The notes: generated from the sequence alone by a model not told the origin. A stretch of DNA of 64,000 nt from Streptomyces albus subsp. albus (GCF_000719865.1 NZ_JOID01000008.1:62001-126000); one strand, 5' to 3'; shown: positions 42,719 to 51,933, counted from the first letter of the stretch. Program-made: numbers and translations.

Positions 42719-44197
42719 TCAGGCCCAGGTGATCAGCCGCTTGGGGTGCTCCAGTATCGCCGCGATGTCCGCGAGGACCTTGGAGCCCAGCTCCCCGTCG
42801 ACCAGCCGGTGGTCGAAGGACAGGCCGAGGGTCGTCACCTGGCGCGGCTTGACCTTGCCCTTGTGCACCCACGGCCGCAGCTTGACCGCGCCGAAGGCCA
42901 GGATCGCGGACTCGCCGGGGTTGAGGATCGGCGTACCGGTGTCGACGCCGAAGACGCCGACGTTGGTGATGGTGACCGTGCCGCCCTGCATGGCCGCCGG
43001 GGAGGTCTTCCCCTCCCGTGCGGTGGCCACCAGTTCGCCCAGCGCCCGCGCGAGCTCCGGCAGGGTCTTGGCGTGCGCGTCCTTGATGTTCGGCACCATC
43101 AGACCGCGCGGAGTGGCCGCGGCGATGCCGAGGTTGACGTAACTCTTGTGCACGATCTCCTGGTTCGCCTCGTCCCAGGCCGCGTTGATCTCCGGGTTGC
43201 GCTTGATCGCGACCAGCAGCGCCTTGGCGACCAGCAGCAGCGGGTTGACCCGCAGCCCGGCCATGTCCGGGTCCTGCTTGAGCTCCTGGACGAGCTTCAT
43301 CGTCCGGGTCACGTCGACGGTGATGAACTCCGTGACGTGCGGGGCGGTGAAGGCGCTGCCGGTCACCGCCTGCGCGGTGGCCTTCCGTACGCCCTTGATC
43401 GGCACCCGGGTCTCGCGGCCGCCGGCGGAGGCCGACGCGGGCGCGGCGGCCGGTGCGGCGGCGGGCGCGGGGGCCGGGGCCGTCTCCGGGACTTCCGCGG
43501 GGGCGGTCGCGGCGGCGGCAGCGGCGGCCGCGGCGTGCACGTCCTCGCGGGTCACGATGCCGTCCGGGCCGGTCGGGACGACCGAGGCCAGATCGACGCC
43601 GAGGTCCTTGGCGAGCTTGCGGACCGGCGGCTTGGCGAGCGGCCGGGGGGCCTCCGTGACACCGGCCGGGGCGGCCTGGACCGGGACGGCCGCCGGGAGT
43701 TCCGGGGCGGGCGCGACCGGCCCGCCGTTGGTCCGCCCGGCACCGGCACCGGCACCGGACGCGGCACCGGGCTGCGGCTTGCGCGCGCGGCGCTTGGTGG
43801 ACGCGGCGGAGACGCCGTAGCCCACCAGGACCGGCTGCCGCTCCTGCGGCTGCTCCGGCTCGGCGGGGGCCGCAGCCTCCGCGGCCGGGGCGGGCGCCGG
43901 CTCGGCCGCGGGCGCGGCGCCACCGTCACCGTCAGCGCCCGGCTGGGTGTCGACGGTGATGAAGACGGAGCCGACGTCGACCGTCGCCCCCTCCTCGAAG
44001 TGCAGTTCGCGCACCACGCCGTCGAACGGGATGGGCAGTTCCACGGCCGCCTTGGCGGTCTCGACCTCGCAGACGGTCTGCCCGTCCGACACGGTGTCGC
44101 CGGGCGCCACGTACCACTTGAGGATCTCGGCCTCCGTGAGCCCCTCGCCCACGTCGGGCATCCGGAACTCGCGGAAGCGCTGGGAAGTCGCTGTCAT
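42719..44197 (-). CDS. bkdC: Branched-chain alpha-keto acid dehydrogenase E2 (cluster 2)
   Basis: This 492-residue dihydrolipoamide acyltransferase has one lipoyl domain (about 10-85) with the lipoylated Lys49 in VETAKAAVEL. A long Ala/Pro linker and a peripheral-subunit-binding domain (PPVRKLAKDLGVDLASVVP, about 205-240) follow. The catalytic domain carries SFDHRLVDGELG (His and Asp of HxxxDG). It moves acyl groups from E1 to CoA, supplying isobutyryl-, isovaleryl- and 2-methylbutyryl-CoA for branched fatty acids and polyketides. The ATG with GGGGAA seven bases upstream was preferred to a GTG two codons earlier. Third gene of E1alpha-E1beta-E2; S. coelicolor calls this set bkdA2B2C2 (from memory). 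Confidence 0.95.
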   Translation of the reverse strand: MTATSQRFREFRMPDVGEGLTEAEILKWYVAPGDTVSDGQTVCEVETAKAAVELPIPFDGVVRELHFEEGATVDVGSVFITVDTQPGADGDGGAAPAAEPAPAPAAEAAAPAEPEQPQERQPVLVGYGVSAASTKRRARKPQPGAASGAGAGAGRTNGGPVAPAPELPAAVPVQAAPAGVTEAPRPLAKPPVRKLAKDLGVDLASVVPTGPDGIVTREDVHAAAAAAAAATAPAEVPETAPAPAPAAAPAAAPASASAGGRETRVPIKGVRKATAQAVTGSAFTAPHVTEFITVDVTRTMKLVQELKQDPDMAGLRVNPLLLVAKALLVAIKRNPEINAAWDEANQEIVHKSYVNLGIAAATPRGLMVPNIKDAHAKTLPELARALGELVATAREGKTSPAAMQGGTVTITNVGVFGVDTGTPILNPGESAILAFGAVKLRPWVHKGKVKPRQVTTLGLSFDHRLVDGELGSKVLADIAAILEHPKRLITWA

Positions 44198-44216
44198 CGT
44201 CACTTTCCCCGTCCCT

Positions 44217-45206
44217 TCAGTACGCCAGAGCGCGGTCGACGGAGTCGAGCACCCGGTCCAGGCCGGGCAGGTACTCCTCCTCCAGCCTGGCCGGCGGGTA
44301 CGGCGCGTGGTATCCGCCCACGCGCAGCACCGGGGCCTCCAAGTGGTAGAAGCACCGCTCGGTGATCCGGGCGGCGATCTCCGATCCCGTACCCAGGAAT
44401 ACCGGAGCCTCGTGCACGACGACCAGCCGCCGGGTCTTCTCGACCGAGCGCTGGATCGCGTCGAAGTCGATCGGGGACATCGAGCGGAGGTCGAGGACCT
44501 CCAGCGACTTGCCCTCCTCGGCGGCCGCGGCGGCCGCCTCCAGGCAGACCTTCACCATCGGGCCGTAGGCGACGAGGGTGAGGTCGGTGCCCTCGCGGGC
44601 GGTGACGGCCTCGTGCAGCGGGCCGGGGACGGCGGCGGTGTCGACCTCGCCCTTGTCCCAGTAGCGCCGCTTGGGCTCGAAGAAGATGACCGGGTCGTCG
44701 CTGCGGATCGCCTGCTGCATCATCCAGTAGGCGTCCGAGGAGTTGGACGGGGAGACGCACTTGAGCCCGGCGACGTGCGCGAACAGCGCCTCGGGCGACT
44801 CGCTGTGGTGCTCGACCGCGCCGATGCCGCCGCCGTAGGGGATGCGGATGACGACGGGCAGCTTGATCTTGCCCAGGGCCCGCGCGTGCATCTTGGCGAG
44901 CTGGGTGACGATCTGGTCGTACGCGGGGAAGACGAAACCGTCGAACTGGATCTCGACGACGGGGCGGTAGCCGCGCAGCGCCATGCCGATGGCGGTGCCG
45001 ACGATGCCGGACTCGGCGAGCGGGGTGTCGATGACCCGGTCCTCGCCGAAGTCCTTCTGCAGACCGTCGGTGACGCGGAAGACGCCGCCGAGCTTGCCGA
45101 CGTCCTCGCCCATGACCAGGACCTTGGGGTCGTCCTCCATGGCCCGGCGCAGGGACTCGTTGATCGCCTTGGCGATGGGAAGCTTCATGATCTTCTCGGC
45201 GGCCAT
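44217..45206 (-). CDS. bkdB: Branched-chain keto acid dehydrogenase E1 beta (cluster 2)
   Basis: The 329-residue transketolase-type beta subunit has VLVMGEDVGKLGGVFRVTDG, RVIDTPLAESGIVG, PYGGGIGAVEHHSESPEA and the C-terminal swivel domain. With E1alpha it forms the thiamine-diphosphate decarboxylase. The ATG lies one base after the E1alpha stop, and the E2 gene follows after 19 bp. Length is normal for the family. Confidence 0.96.
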   Translation of the reverse strand: MAAEKIMKLPIAKAINESLRRAMEDDPKVLVMGEDVGKLGGVFRVTDGLQKDFGEDRVIDTPLAESGIVGTAIGMALRGYRPVVEIQFDGFVFPAYDQIVTQLAKMHARALGKIKLPVVIRIPYGGGIGAVEHHSESPEALFAHVAGLKCVSPSNSSDAYWMMQQAIRSDDPVIFFEPKRRYWDKGEVDTAAVPGPLHEAVTAREGTDLTLVAYGPMVKVCLEAAAAAAEEGKSLEVLDLRSMSPIDFDAIQRSVEKTRRLVVVHEAPVFLGTGSEIAARITERCFYHLEAPVLRVGGYHAPYPPARLEEEYLPGLDRVLDSVDRALAY

Positions 45207-45207
45207 G

Positions 45208-46380
45208 TCAGTTGCCCTCCTCGGCGAAGGACGCCTGGTAGGCGGCGAACTGCGCGCGTTCCTCATCGACCAGGGCGTGGCCGTCCGCGTAGATGTTCTC
45301 GAAGATCGCCGTGGTGTCGGGGTCCGGCATCAGCCGGATCGCCTCGCGCACATGGCGGCCCAGCTCCTCGCTCTCCTGGTCCAGCGCGGCGAGGAACGCC
45401 GCGTCGGCGATGCCCTCGGCCTCCAGGTAGGCGCGCAGCCGCAGGATCGGGTCCTTGGCCTCCCAGGCCTCCCGCTCCTCGTCCCGCCGGTACTTGGTCG
45501 GGTCGTCGGAGGTGGTGTGGGCGCCCATGCGGTAGGTGAACGCCTCGACGAGGGTCGGGCCCTCGCCGCGGCGGGCGCGCTCCAGCGCGGAGCGGGTGAC
45601 GGCGAGGCAGGCCAGGACGTCGTTGCCGTCGACCCGGACGCCGGGGAAGCCGTAGCCCTGGGCGCGCTGGTAGAGCGGGACGCGGGTCTGCCGCTCGGTG
45701 GGCTCGGAGATGGCCCACTGGTTGTTCTGGCAGAAGAAGACCACCGGGGCGTTGTAGACCGCGGAGAAGGTGAACGCCTCGGCCACGTCGCCCTGGCTGC
45801 TCGCGCCGTCGCCGAAGTAGGCGATCACGGCGGAGTCGGCGCCGTCCTTGGCCACGCCCATGGCGTAGCCGGTGGCGTGCAGCGCCTGCGAGCCGATGAC
45901 GATCGTGTAGAGGTGGAAGTTGTTGCTCGTCGGGTCCCAGCCGCCGTTGTTCACACCGCGGAACATCCCCAGCAGGTTGGTCGGGTCCACGCCCCGGCAC
46001 CAGGCGACGCCGTGCTCGCGGTAGGTGGGGAAGACGTAGTCGTCGTCCCGCAGCGCGCGGCCGGAGCCGATCTGCGCGGCCTCCTGGCCCAGCAGCGAGG
46101 CCCACAGGCCCAGCTCGCCCTGGCGCTGGAGCGCGGTGGCCTCGGCGTCGAAGCGGCGGGTCAGCACCATGTCCCGGTACAGCCCGCGCAGTTCCTCCGG
46201 GCCGAGGTCGATGGAGTACTCGGGGTGCTCGACGCGCTTGCCCTCGGGGGTCAGCAGCTGTACGAGCTCCGGCTGCCCGGCGGCGGCCGACGCGGCTGCC
46301 GCTGCCGGCGGCTTCTTGGCGCCGGCGCGCTTCGCTGTGGTGCGGCGTGGCTTGCGCCCCGCCGTGCTCTCCACGGTCAC
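45208..46380 (-). CDS. bkdA: Branched-chain keto acid dehydrogenase E1 alpha (cluster 2)
   Basis: The 390-residue alpha subunit has the thiamine-diphosphate motif IAYFGDGASSQGDVAEAF ... NNQW. The phosphorylation-loop-like segment YRMGAHTTSDDPTKYR follows. The N-terminus has a basic Lys/Arg/Ala extension (RKPRRTTAKRAGAKKP). GTG was chosen as start because GGAGGAG lies seven bases upstream; the open frame runs further but through promoter sequence. First gene of the cluster, with a 400-bp upstream region carrying a palindrome. E3 is not encoded in the window. Confidence 0.94.
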   Translation of the reverse strand: MTVESTAGRKPRRTTAKRAGAKKPPAAAAASAAAGQPELVQLLTPEGKRVEHPEYSIDLGPEELRGLYRDMVLTRRFDAEATALQRQGELGLWASLLGQEAAQIGSGRALRDDDYVFPTYREHGVAWCRGVDPTNLLGMFRGVNNGGWDPTSNNFHLYTIVIGSQALHATGYAMGVAKDGADSAVIAYFGDGASSQGDVAEAFTFSAVYNAPVVFFCQNNQWAISEPTERQTRVPLYQRAQGYGFPGVRVDGNDVLACLAVTRSALERARRGEGPTLVEAFTYRMGAHTTSDDPTKYRRDEEREAWEAKDPILRLRAYLEAEGIADAAFLAALDQESEELGRHVREAIRLMPDPDTTAIFENIYADGHALVDEERAQFAAYQASFAEEGN

Positions 46381-46586
46381 GGTGTGCTCCTCCGTCTGTC
46401 CGGCCCCCGGGGTCGCCGGTGGCCCAGTAGGTCCCCTTGCCGACGGCAGGGGGGGCTCACCCGATTCGAGCGGCGCACGGGGTGGGTGCGACTGCCGGAC
46501 CGGGTGTGACAGGCGCCCGGCTCCGGCCGCAGGACGCACGTTACCCAGTGGTTCGCATTCCTGCGAAACCCCTTCTGACCTGGGAT

Positions 46587-46608
46587 TTTGCTTGGATTTC
46601 CAAGTAAA
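46587..46608. promoter_or_regulatory. Palindrome CTTGGA-TT-TCCAAG upstream of bkd cluster 2
   Basis: The 14-bp core is perfect. With flanking TTTG and TAAA it extends to about 22 bp with one wobble. It lies about 210 bp before the E1alpha start. It could be an Lrp/AsnC-type site, for example for BkdR. Confidence 0.5.
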
Positions 46609-46770
46609 TCGGGAAAGTCGGGGAACACCACTGGTCACAGCCCCGCGGCAGCCGGGACAACGGCACGTTAACCCGGCGGGCAAGAGCACGGGAAGAGCCC
46701 GCGGAGGAAAGCCGCGCCGTGGGCCCTTCTTGTTGAGGCCCCGGTTCCGGATCGGGTACGCAGCGTGATC

Positions 46771-46783
46771 TAACATTTGACAG
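46771..46783 (+). promoter_or_regulatory. Leaderless -10 of the phosphotransferase gene
   Basis: TAACAT, then seven bases, then the GTG start; no ribosome site is visible. Confidence 0.45.
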
Positions 46784-48016
46784 GTGCCGCGCTCATCCGT
46801 TGCCCCCGCTCCGCCGGACCCCGTCCCGGACCCCCTCCCGGGCCCGGTCACCCGGGCCGGGGCCACCGCGCCGGCGCTCCGGCCGGACGGCGAAGACGGC
46901 GGGTACGGGGACTTCGGCCCCGGCGGCCCCGGCGCGGAGAGCCCCGGGGCGGACACCCTGGCCGTGCTGCTGCGCCGCTACGGGCTCGGCGAGGCGCTCT
47001 CCTGCGAACGGGTGACCCAGGGCCTACTCAACCGCGGCTACGCCCTGACCACCACCCGCGGCCGCTTCTTCCTCAAACACCATCTCGACGGCGACAGCCC
47101 CGCCATCGCCCGCCAGCACCGCGCGACCGCCCGGCTCGCCGCCCTCGGCCTGCCCGTGGCCCCGCCGCTGGCCGACACCGCCGGCTCCACCGTCGCCGTC
47201 ACCGGCGGCCGCTGCTTCGCCCTGCACCCCTGGATCGACGGCCGGCACCGCTACGGGGCCCAGCTCGCCCGCACCGAGTGCGGACACCTCGGTGAACTCC
47301 TCGGCCGGATGCACAGCGCGCTGGAACGGATCATGCCGCCCGCGCCGCCGGCCGCACCGGGGCCGGGCGCCACCGGCCCCGGCGACCGCCTCCGCTTACC
47401 CGGCCAGCGCCGCCCCGCCTCGCCCACCAGCCCGCCCGCCCTGGCCAGCGCCGAACCCGCAGACACCTACGCCCTGATCGACGAACTCCTGGCCCGCGCC
47501 CGCCGCCGTCCCCGGCGCGACGCCTTCGACGAACTCGCCGAGCACCGGCTCACCGAACGGCGCGCCCTGCTCCGCCGCCACGCCCACCGGCGCCCCCGGC
47601 CGGGCGCCGAACCCGCCGCGGGCTGGGTGCACGGCGACTTCCACCCGCTGAACCTCCTCTACCGGGGCGCGGAACCGGCCGCGGTCGTCGACTGGGACCG
47701 GCTCAGCGTCCAGCCGCGCGCCGAGGAGGCCGTACGGGCCGCGGCCATCTTCTTCGTCCGCCCCCGCGGCCCCCTCGCGCTGCCCAAGGTCCGCGCCTAC
47801 GCGCGCGGCTACCGGCGGGCCTCCGGGGCGGACGCGGCCGAACTGGCCGCGGCCGTGCACCGGGTGTGGTGGGAACGGCTGAACGACTTCTGGATGCTGC
47901 GCTGGCGCTACGAACTGCGCGACCCGCGCGCCGACGCCCAGTTCCCGGCGGCGGCGGCCCTGGCCGTGTGGTGGACCGAGCACTACGACGCGGTGCGCGA
48001 CGCGTTCACCACCTGA
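46784..48016 (+). CDS. Aminoglycoside-phosphotransferase-fold small-molecule kinase
   Basis: The 410-residue protein has the APH/choline-kinase fold. The ATP-binding lobe includes GRFFLKHHLDGDSP; the catalytic loop is GWVHGDFHPLNLLYRG; the Mg-binding site is AAVVDWDRLSVQPR. A Pro/Ala-rich insertion of about 60 residues (PPAPPAAPGPG ...) splits the catalytic lobe. Relatives include homoserine kinase type II (ThrB) and fructosamine kinase; the substrate cannot be decided. The GTG start is seven bases after a -10 TAACAT. Monocistronic, ended by a strong hairpin. Confidence 0.88.
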   Translation: MPRSSVAPAPPDPVPDPLPGPVTRAGATAPALRPDGEDGGYGDFGPGGPGAESPGADTLAVLLRRYGLGEALSCERVTQGLLNRGYALTTTRGRFFLKHHLDGDSPAIARQHRATARLAALGLPVAPPLADTAGSTVAVTGGRCFALHPWIDGRHRYGAQLARTECGHLGELLGRMHSALERIMPPAPPAAPGPGATGPGDRLRLPGQRRPASPTSPPALASAEPADTYALIDELLARARRRPRRDAFDELAEHRLTERRALLRRHAHRRPRPGAEPAAGWVHGDFHPLNLLYRGAEPAAVVDWDRLSVQPRAEEAVRAAAIFFVRPRGPLALPKVRAYARGYRRASGADAAELAAAVHRVWWERLNDFWMLRWRYELRDPRADAQFPAAAALAVWWTEHYDAVRDAFTT

Positions 48017-48043
48017 GGGACGGGGCGGCTCCGGACGGCGAAA

Positions 48044-48089
48044 GGCCCCCGCCCGTACCGGACGCGGTGGTCCGGTACGGACGGGGGCC
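48044..48089. terminator. Bidirectional terminator, 20-bp stem
   Basis: Arms at 48044-48063 and 48070-48089 pair over 20 bp with a single G-U type mismatch and a 6-nt loop, with A runs on both sides (GCGAAAGG, GTGAAAAC). It lies between convergent genes. Confidence 0.88.
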
Positions 48090-48139
48090 GTGAAAACCGC
48101 TGCGGAGCGGGCAACCGGCCGGGGAAGCCCCGGGCCCGG

Positions 48140-49765
48140 TCAGCCGTCGGCCTCTCCGCCCTCGATCACCCCTCCGTCGCCGCCCGCGCCGCCCGGGTCA
48201 CCGCCGGCGCCGCCCGGGTCACCGCCCGGTTCGCCGCCCGGGTCGCCGGAGTCGCCCGGTTCACCGCCCGGATCGCTCGACGTGCTCTGGGACGGGGTCG
48301 ACGCCGGGGGCGAGGTCGAGGCGCTCGGCGTCTCCTCGCCGGTGGGCGACTGGGACGGGGTGTACTCGCCGCTCGGCTGTTCCGGCGTGTAGTCCTCGTT
48401 CTGGCCGCCGGTCTCGGGGGCCGTCTGCTGGTCCTGGGAGGCCTCGTCCTCCGGCGACTGCGACTTCTCGGTGTCCTGGCTGCGGGAGACCGTCGGCGAC
48501 GGCTTCTGGTCCTGCTCCTGGTCTTCGCCGGTCCCGTTGAGCGCGAAGATGATCCCGACCGTGAGGATGATCGCGGCCAGCGCCGCCACGAGCAGCACCG
48601 GGCCGCGGCCCCCGCCGGAGCCGCCCCGGCCGCCGCCGTAGCGGGTGCCGTCGAAGCCTCCGTCGTCGCCCCGCGGCGGGCCCAGCAGCGGGGCGGGGAT
48701 CTGCGAGGTGTCGCCGCCGCTCGCCGGCATCATGGCGGTCGCGCCGGCGGCCATGCCGGCCGTCGGGGCGGCCCCCGCCACGGCGACCGTGCCGGTGTCC
48801 CAGGTGCCCGTGTGGCCGCCGTGCGCGGTCAGCATCTGCAGGGCGTACTGCGCCAGCCCGCGCATCTCCTCGGCGGTCTGGAAGCGGTCGTCCGGGTCCT
48901 TGGCCAGCGAGCGCATCACCAGCCCGTCCAGCTCCGGCGGCACCGCGTCCGACACCCGGGACGGGGGCACCGGGATGTCCTGGACGTGCTGGTAGACCAC
49001 CGACAGCGGGCTCTCGCCGGTGAACGGCGGGCGGTGCGCCAGCAGCTCGTAGAGCAGGCAGCCGGTGGCGTACAGGTCGGAGCGGGTGTCGACGGTCTTG
49101 CCGAGGGCCTGCTCCGGCGAGAGGTACTGCGGGGTGCCCATGACCATGCCGGTCTGGGTCATCGTGGACTGCGCGCCGTGCAGCGCGCGGGCGATCCCGA
49201 AGTCCATGACCTTGACCGCGCCCGTGTTGGTGATGATCACGTTCGCGGGCTTGATGTCGCGGTGCACGATGCCGTGGTGGTGGCTGTAGGCCAGCGCCTC
49301 CAGCACGCCCGAGACGATGATCAGCGCCTGGTCCGGCGGCGGCGCCTCGGAGTCGATCAGCAGATCCCGGATCGTCCGGCCCTCGACGAGCTCCATGACG
49401 ATGTAGGGGACGGTGCTGCCGCCGGTCACGTCCTCGCCGGAGTCGTAGACCGCCACCACCGCGTGGTGGTTGAGTCCGGCCACCGACTGGGCCTCGCGCG
49501 TGAAGCGGGCCTTGGAGACCGGGTCCTCCGCGAGATCGGAGCGCAGCAGCTTCACCGCCACCGTACGGCCGAGCCGTACGTCCTCGGCGGCGAAGACCTC
49601 CGCCATGCCGCCGCGGCCGAGCCGGTGGGTCAGGCGGTAGCGCCCGTCCCCGACCAGTCCGCCGTCGCCCCACAGCTCGGGGGAGTCACCGGAGCCGTTG
49701 CCGTTCCCGTTGCCGCCGTTCGCCGGTTCGGATTCGGACGGGCCCCCGGAGCGCGTCTGTGCCAT
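48140..49765 (-). CDS. Receptor Ser/Thr protein kinase with Gly/Ser/Pro-rich outer domain
   Basis: The 541-residue protein has an N-terminal Gly/Asn-rich tail, then a PknB-type kinase (about 42-300): GRGGMAEVFAAED glycine loop, VAVKLL (catalytic Lys), HRDIKPANVI (catalytic loop), MDFGIARAL (DFG), TQTGMVMGTPQYLSPEQA (activation loop). One membrane helix (VLLVAALAAIILTVGIIFAL, about 398) separates a roughly 120-residue extracellular tail of Gln/Ser/Thr/Pro with DPGGEPGG and DPGGAGG repeats. No PASTA repeat is visible. It is divergent from a second kinase. Inferred role: envelope sensing. Confidence 0.95.
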   Translation of the reverse strand: MAQTRSGGPSESEPANGGNGNGNGSGDSPELWGDGGLVGDGRYRLTHRLGRGGMAEVFAAEDVRLGRTVAVKLLRSDLAEDPVSKARFTREAQSVAGLNHHAVVAVYDSGEDVTGGSTVPYIVMELVEGRTIRDLLIDSEAPPPDQALIIVSGVLEALAYSHHHGIVHRDIKPANVIITNTGAVKVMDFGIARALHGAQSTMTQTGMVMGTPQYLSPEQALGKTVDTRSDLYATGCLLYELLAHRPPFTGESPLSVVYQHVQDIPVPPSRVSDAVPPELDGLVMRSLAKDPDDRFQTAEEMRGLAQYALQMLTAHGGHTGTWDTGTVAVAGAAPTAGMAAGATAMMPASGGDTSQIPAPLLGPPRGDDGGFDGTRYGGGRGGSGGGRGPVLLVAALAAIILTVGIIFALNGTGEDQEQDQKPSPTVSRSQDTEKSQSPEDEASQDQQTAPETGGQNEDYTPEQPSGEYTPSQSPTGEETPSASTSPPASTPSQSTSSDPGGEPGDSGDPGGEPGGDPGGAGGDPGGAGGDGGVIEGGEADG

Positions 49766-50125
49766 CAGTCCTCGCCGTAGTCATCTGTCCGCTGTAACGC
49801 GGCCGGGATCCCCTCGCCGAATCCCCTGCCGCCGGCTCGGGGACCCAGGGGTCTTCCGGTAGGCACGCTACAGCCTCCGCGCGGCGCGCCGTTCCCCGGT
49901 GGACAGACCATCCAAACCGCTGAGGGGCTGCGGAGGCAAATCCTCCGCCCGACCGTGGTGATGCTGTAACGCTTCTCGAACTCTTCTCGCCCATCCGGTC
50001 ACGGAACGGGCACCCGGCTTGACGTGGCCGACCCCTGCGGCAGACTTGGCCGGTAATCATGGTTGTTCGAGCAGCCGGCCGGGGCCCGCATCAGCACGGC
50101 CGTCCGCACAGGGGGAGTCAGTCAC
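49766..50125. other. Divergent promoter region of the two kinases
   Basis: These 360 bp are non-coding. The direct repeat GCTGTAACGC occurs at 49791-49800 and 49963-49972. The inverted repeat GCGGAGG-CAAAT-CCTCCGC lies at 49930-49948. No promoter hexamers are assigned with confidence. Confidence 0.6.
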
Positions 50126-51835
50126 ATGAGCGAGGACGGCGGGCAGGGCCGCTACGAGGGGCGCTCGGTCGCGGGCGGACGGTACCGGCTGCGCGACCTG
50201 CTCGGCGCGGGCGGGATGGCCTCCGTGCACCTGGCCTACGACACCGTGCTGGACCGGCAGGTGGCGATCAAGGTCCTGCACACCGAGCTGGGCCGCGAGG
50301 AGGCGTTCCGCGAGCGTTTCCGGCGCGAGGCGCAGTCGGTCGCGAAGCTCTCGCACACCAACATCGTCTCCGTCTTCGACACCGGTGAGGACACCCTCTC
50401 CGACGCCGAGGGCGGCGGCAAGATGCCGTACATCGTCATGGAGTACGTCGAGGGCCGCCCGCTGCGCTCCGTGCTCGACGAGGACATCGCCCGGTACGGC
50501 GCGATGCCCGCCGACAAGGCCCTGCGGATCGCGGGCGACGTGCTGGCGGCCCTCGAGGTCAGCCATGAGATGGGCCTGGTCCACCGGGACATCAAGCCGG
50601 GCAACGTCATGATGAACCGGCGCGATGTGGTCAAGGTCATGGACTTCGGCATCGCGCGGGCCATGCAGTCCGGGGTCACGTCGATGACGCAGACCGGCAT
50701 GGTCGTCGGCACCCCGCAGTACCTCTCGCCGGAGCAGGCGCTGGGGCGCGGCGTCGACGCCCGCTCCGACCTCTACTCCGTCGGCATCATGCTCTTCGAG
50801 CTGCTCACCGGGCAGCTGCCGTTCGACGCGGACTCCCCGCTGGCCATCGCGTACGCGCATGTGCAGGAGGAGCCGCCCGTCCCGTCGTCCGTCAACCGCT
50901 CGCTGCCGCCGGCGGTGGACGCGCTCATCGCCCGGGCGCTGAAGAAGAACCCGAACGAGCGGTTCCCGACGGCGGAGGCGATGCGCCAGGAATGCGCGCG
51001 GGTGGCATCCGCGGGCCAGACCGGCGCCGCCCCGGCGATCGTCGGCGGCGGAGCCCGGAACAGCGGCGCCGGGGTCGGCTCGGCGGTCTTCCCGCCGCTC
51101 GACCAGCAGAACCCCGCCGCGTCCGCGCACGGGGTGCCGGGTGCTCCCGGGGCTCCGGGCGTGCAGATGCCGTACCAGCCGTCGCCCGTGCCGGGTCTCG
51201 CGGGCCCGGGCGGCTTCGGTCCGTCCACTCCGCCGCCCCCCAGCTACCCGATGGGGCAGCAGGGCTATCCGACGCCCTCCCCGTACGGCCCCTCCGGACC
51301 GGGCGCGCCGTACAACCTCTCGCCGCCGGCCGGCGGGAGCGGCGCGGGCGGCGGCAAGAGCAACATGCCGGTCGTGGTGGGCGCCGTCGCCGTGGCGCTG
51401 CTGGCCGTCGGCGGTCTGATCACGGCTCTCGTCCTCAACAACGACGACGACGCGGGGAAGCCGGTCGGCGGCGGGGGGACCAGCCAGTCCGCGGACCCCT
51501 CCGGCGGCCAGACCGGTGAGGGCGGTGAGGCCGCGCCCGCCAAGGAGATCCCGGAGGACAAGAGCCGGACGATCGACGCCGAGAAGTGCACCGACGCGTA
51601 TGAGCACTACGACGACAAGGACGCGGTGTCCATGCCGGATCTGCGCTTCCGCCACATCGCGTCGGTGAAGGACTGCATGAACCAGGCGGGCTGGAAGTAC
51701 AACGAGCTCGAGTACGAGGATTCCTCCATTTGGGGGAAGAACGCGGTCCTGGAGCAGGTCCCCCGCCAGGGTGACCCCTTCGACCCGGACAAGGACACGA
51801 TCACGCTGACCGTCGCCACGGGCAAGCCCGAGTAG
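50126..51835 (+). CDS. PknB-like receptor Ser/Thr kinase with one PASTA-like domain
   Basis: The 569-residue kinase has a catalytic domain at about 18-285 (GAGGMASVHLAYD, VAIKVL, HRDIKPGNVMM, MDFGIARAM, GTPQYLSPEQAL). A Pro/Gly/Tyr-rich juxtamembrane region and a membrane helix (VVVGAVAVALLAVGGLITAL, about 415) come next. A single extracellular PASTA-like domain follows (MPDLRFRHIASVKDCMNQAG, VLEQVPRQGDPFDPDKDTIT). It contains a Cys that could pair with the preceding KCTDAYEHY. PASTA domains bind muropeptides in PknB. The ATG was taken behind GGGGGAG. Divergent kinase partner upstream, proteasome activator gene convergent downstream. Confidence 0.95.
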   Translation: MSEDGGQGRYEGRSVAGGRYRLRDLLGAGGMASVHLAYDTVLDRQVAIKVLHTELGREEAFRERFRREAQSVAKLSHTNIVSVFDTGEDTLSDAEGGGKMPYIVMEYVEGRPLRSVLDEDIARYGAMPADKALRIAGDVLAALEVSHEMGLVHRDIKPGNVMMNRRDVVKVMDFGIARAMQSGVTSMTQTGMVVGTPQYLSPEQALGRGVDARSDLYSVGIMLFELLTGQLPFDADSPLAIAYAHVQEEPPVPSSVNRSLPPAVDALIARALKKNPNERFPTAEAMRQECARVASAGQTGAAPAIVGGGARNSGAGVGSAVFPPLDQQNPAASAHGVPGAPGAPGVQMPYQPSPVPGLAGPGGFGPSTPPPPSYPMGQQGYPTPSPYGPSGPGAPYNLSPPAGGSGAGGGKSNMPVVVGAVAVALLAVGGLITALVLNNDDDAGKPVGGGGTSQSADPSGGQTGEGGEAAPAKEIPEDKSRTIDAEKCTDAYEHYDDKDAVSMPDLRFRHIASVKDCMNQAGWKYNELEYEDSSIWGKNAVLEQVPRQGDPFDPDKDTITLTVATGKPE

Positions 51836-51876
51836 TCCGGGCGGTCCCCGCGGTCCGGACGGTCCGGGGAAGACGA

Positions 51877-51933
51877 CGGCCGGGGCCCGGCACGCGGCGC
51901 GCGATGCGCGCCGTACGTGCCGGGCCCCGGCCG
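51877..51933. terminator. Very long bidirectional terminator hairpin
   Basis: An outer 18-bp perfect stem (51877-51894 with 51916-51933) and an inner 8-bp stem CGGCGCGC / GCGCGCCG with a GAT loop are separated by a 2-nt bulge. In total 26 bp pair, between the convergent kinase and bpa genes. Confidence 0.88.

Larger units (their letters stand above)
46381..46783. other. Divergent promoter region, bkd cluster 2 and phosphotransferase
   Basis: These 403 bp are non-coding. They hold a relatively AT-rich island around the palindrome at 46591-46604 and, at the right end, TAACAT (46771-46776) seven bases before the phosphotransferase start. Confidence 0.65.

Noticed and set aside
48174..48260. Collagen-like repeat in the first kinase tail
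   Set aside because: The GGDPGG-type repeats are Gly/Pro-rich but lack a regular Gly-X-Y period over enough length.
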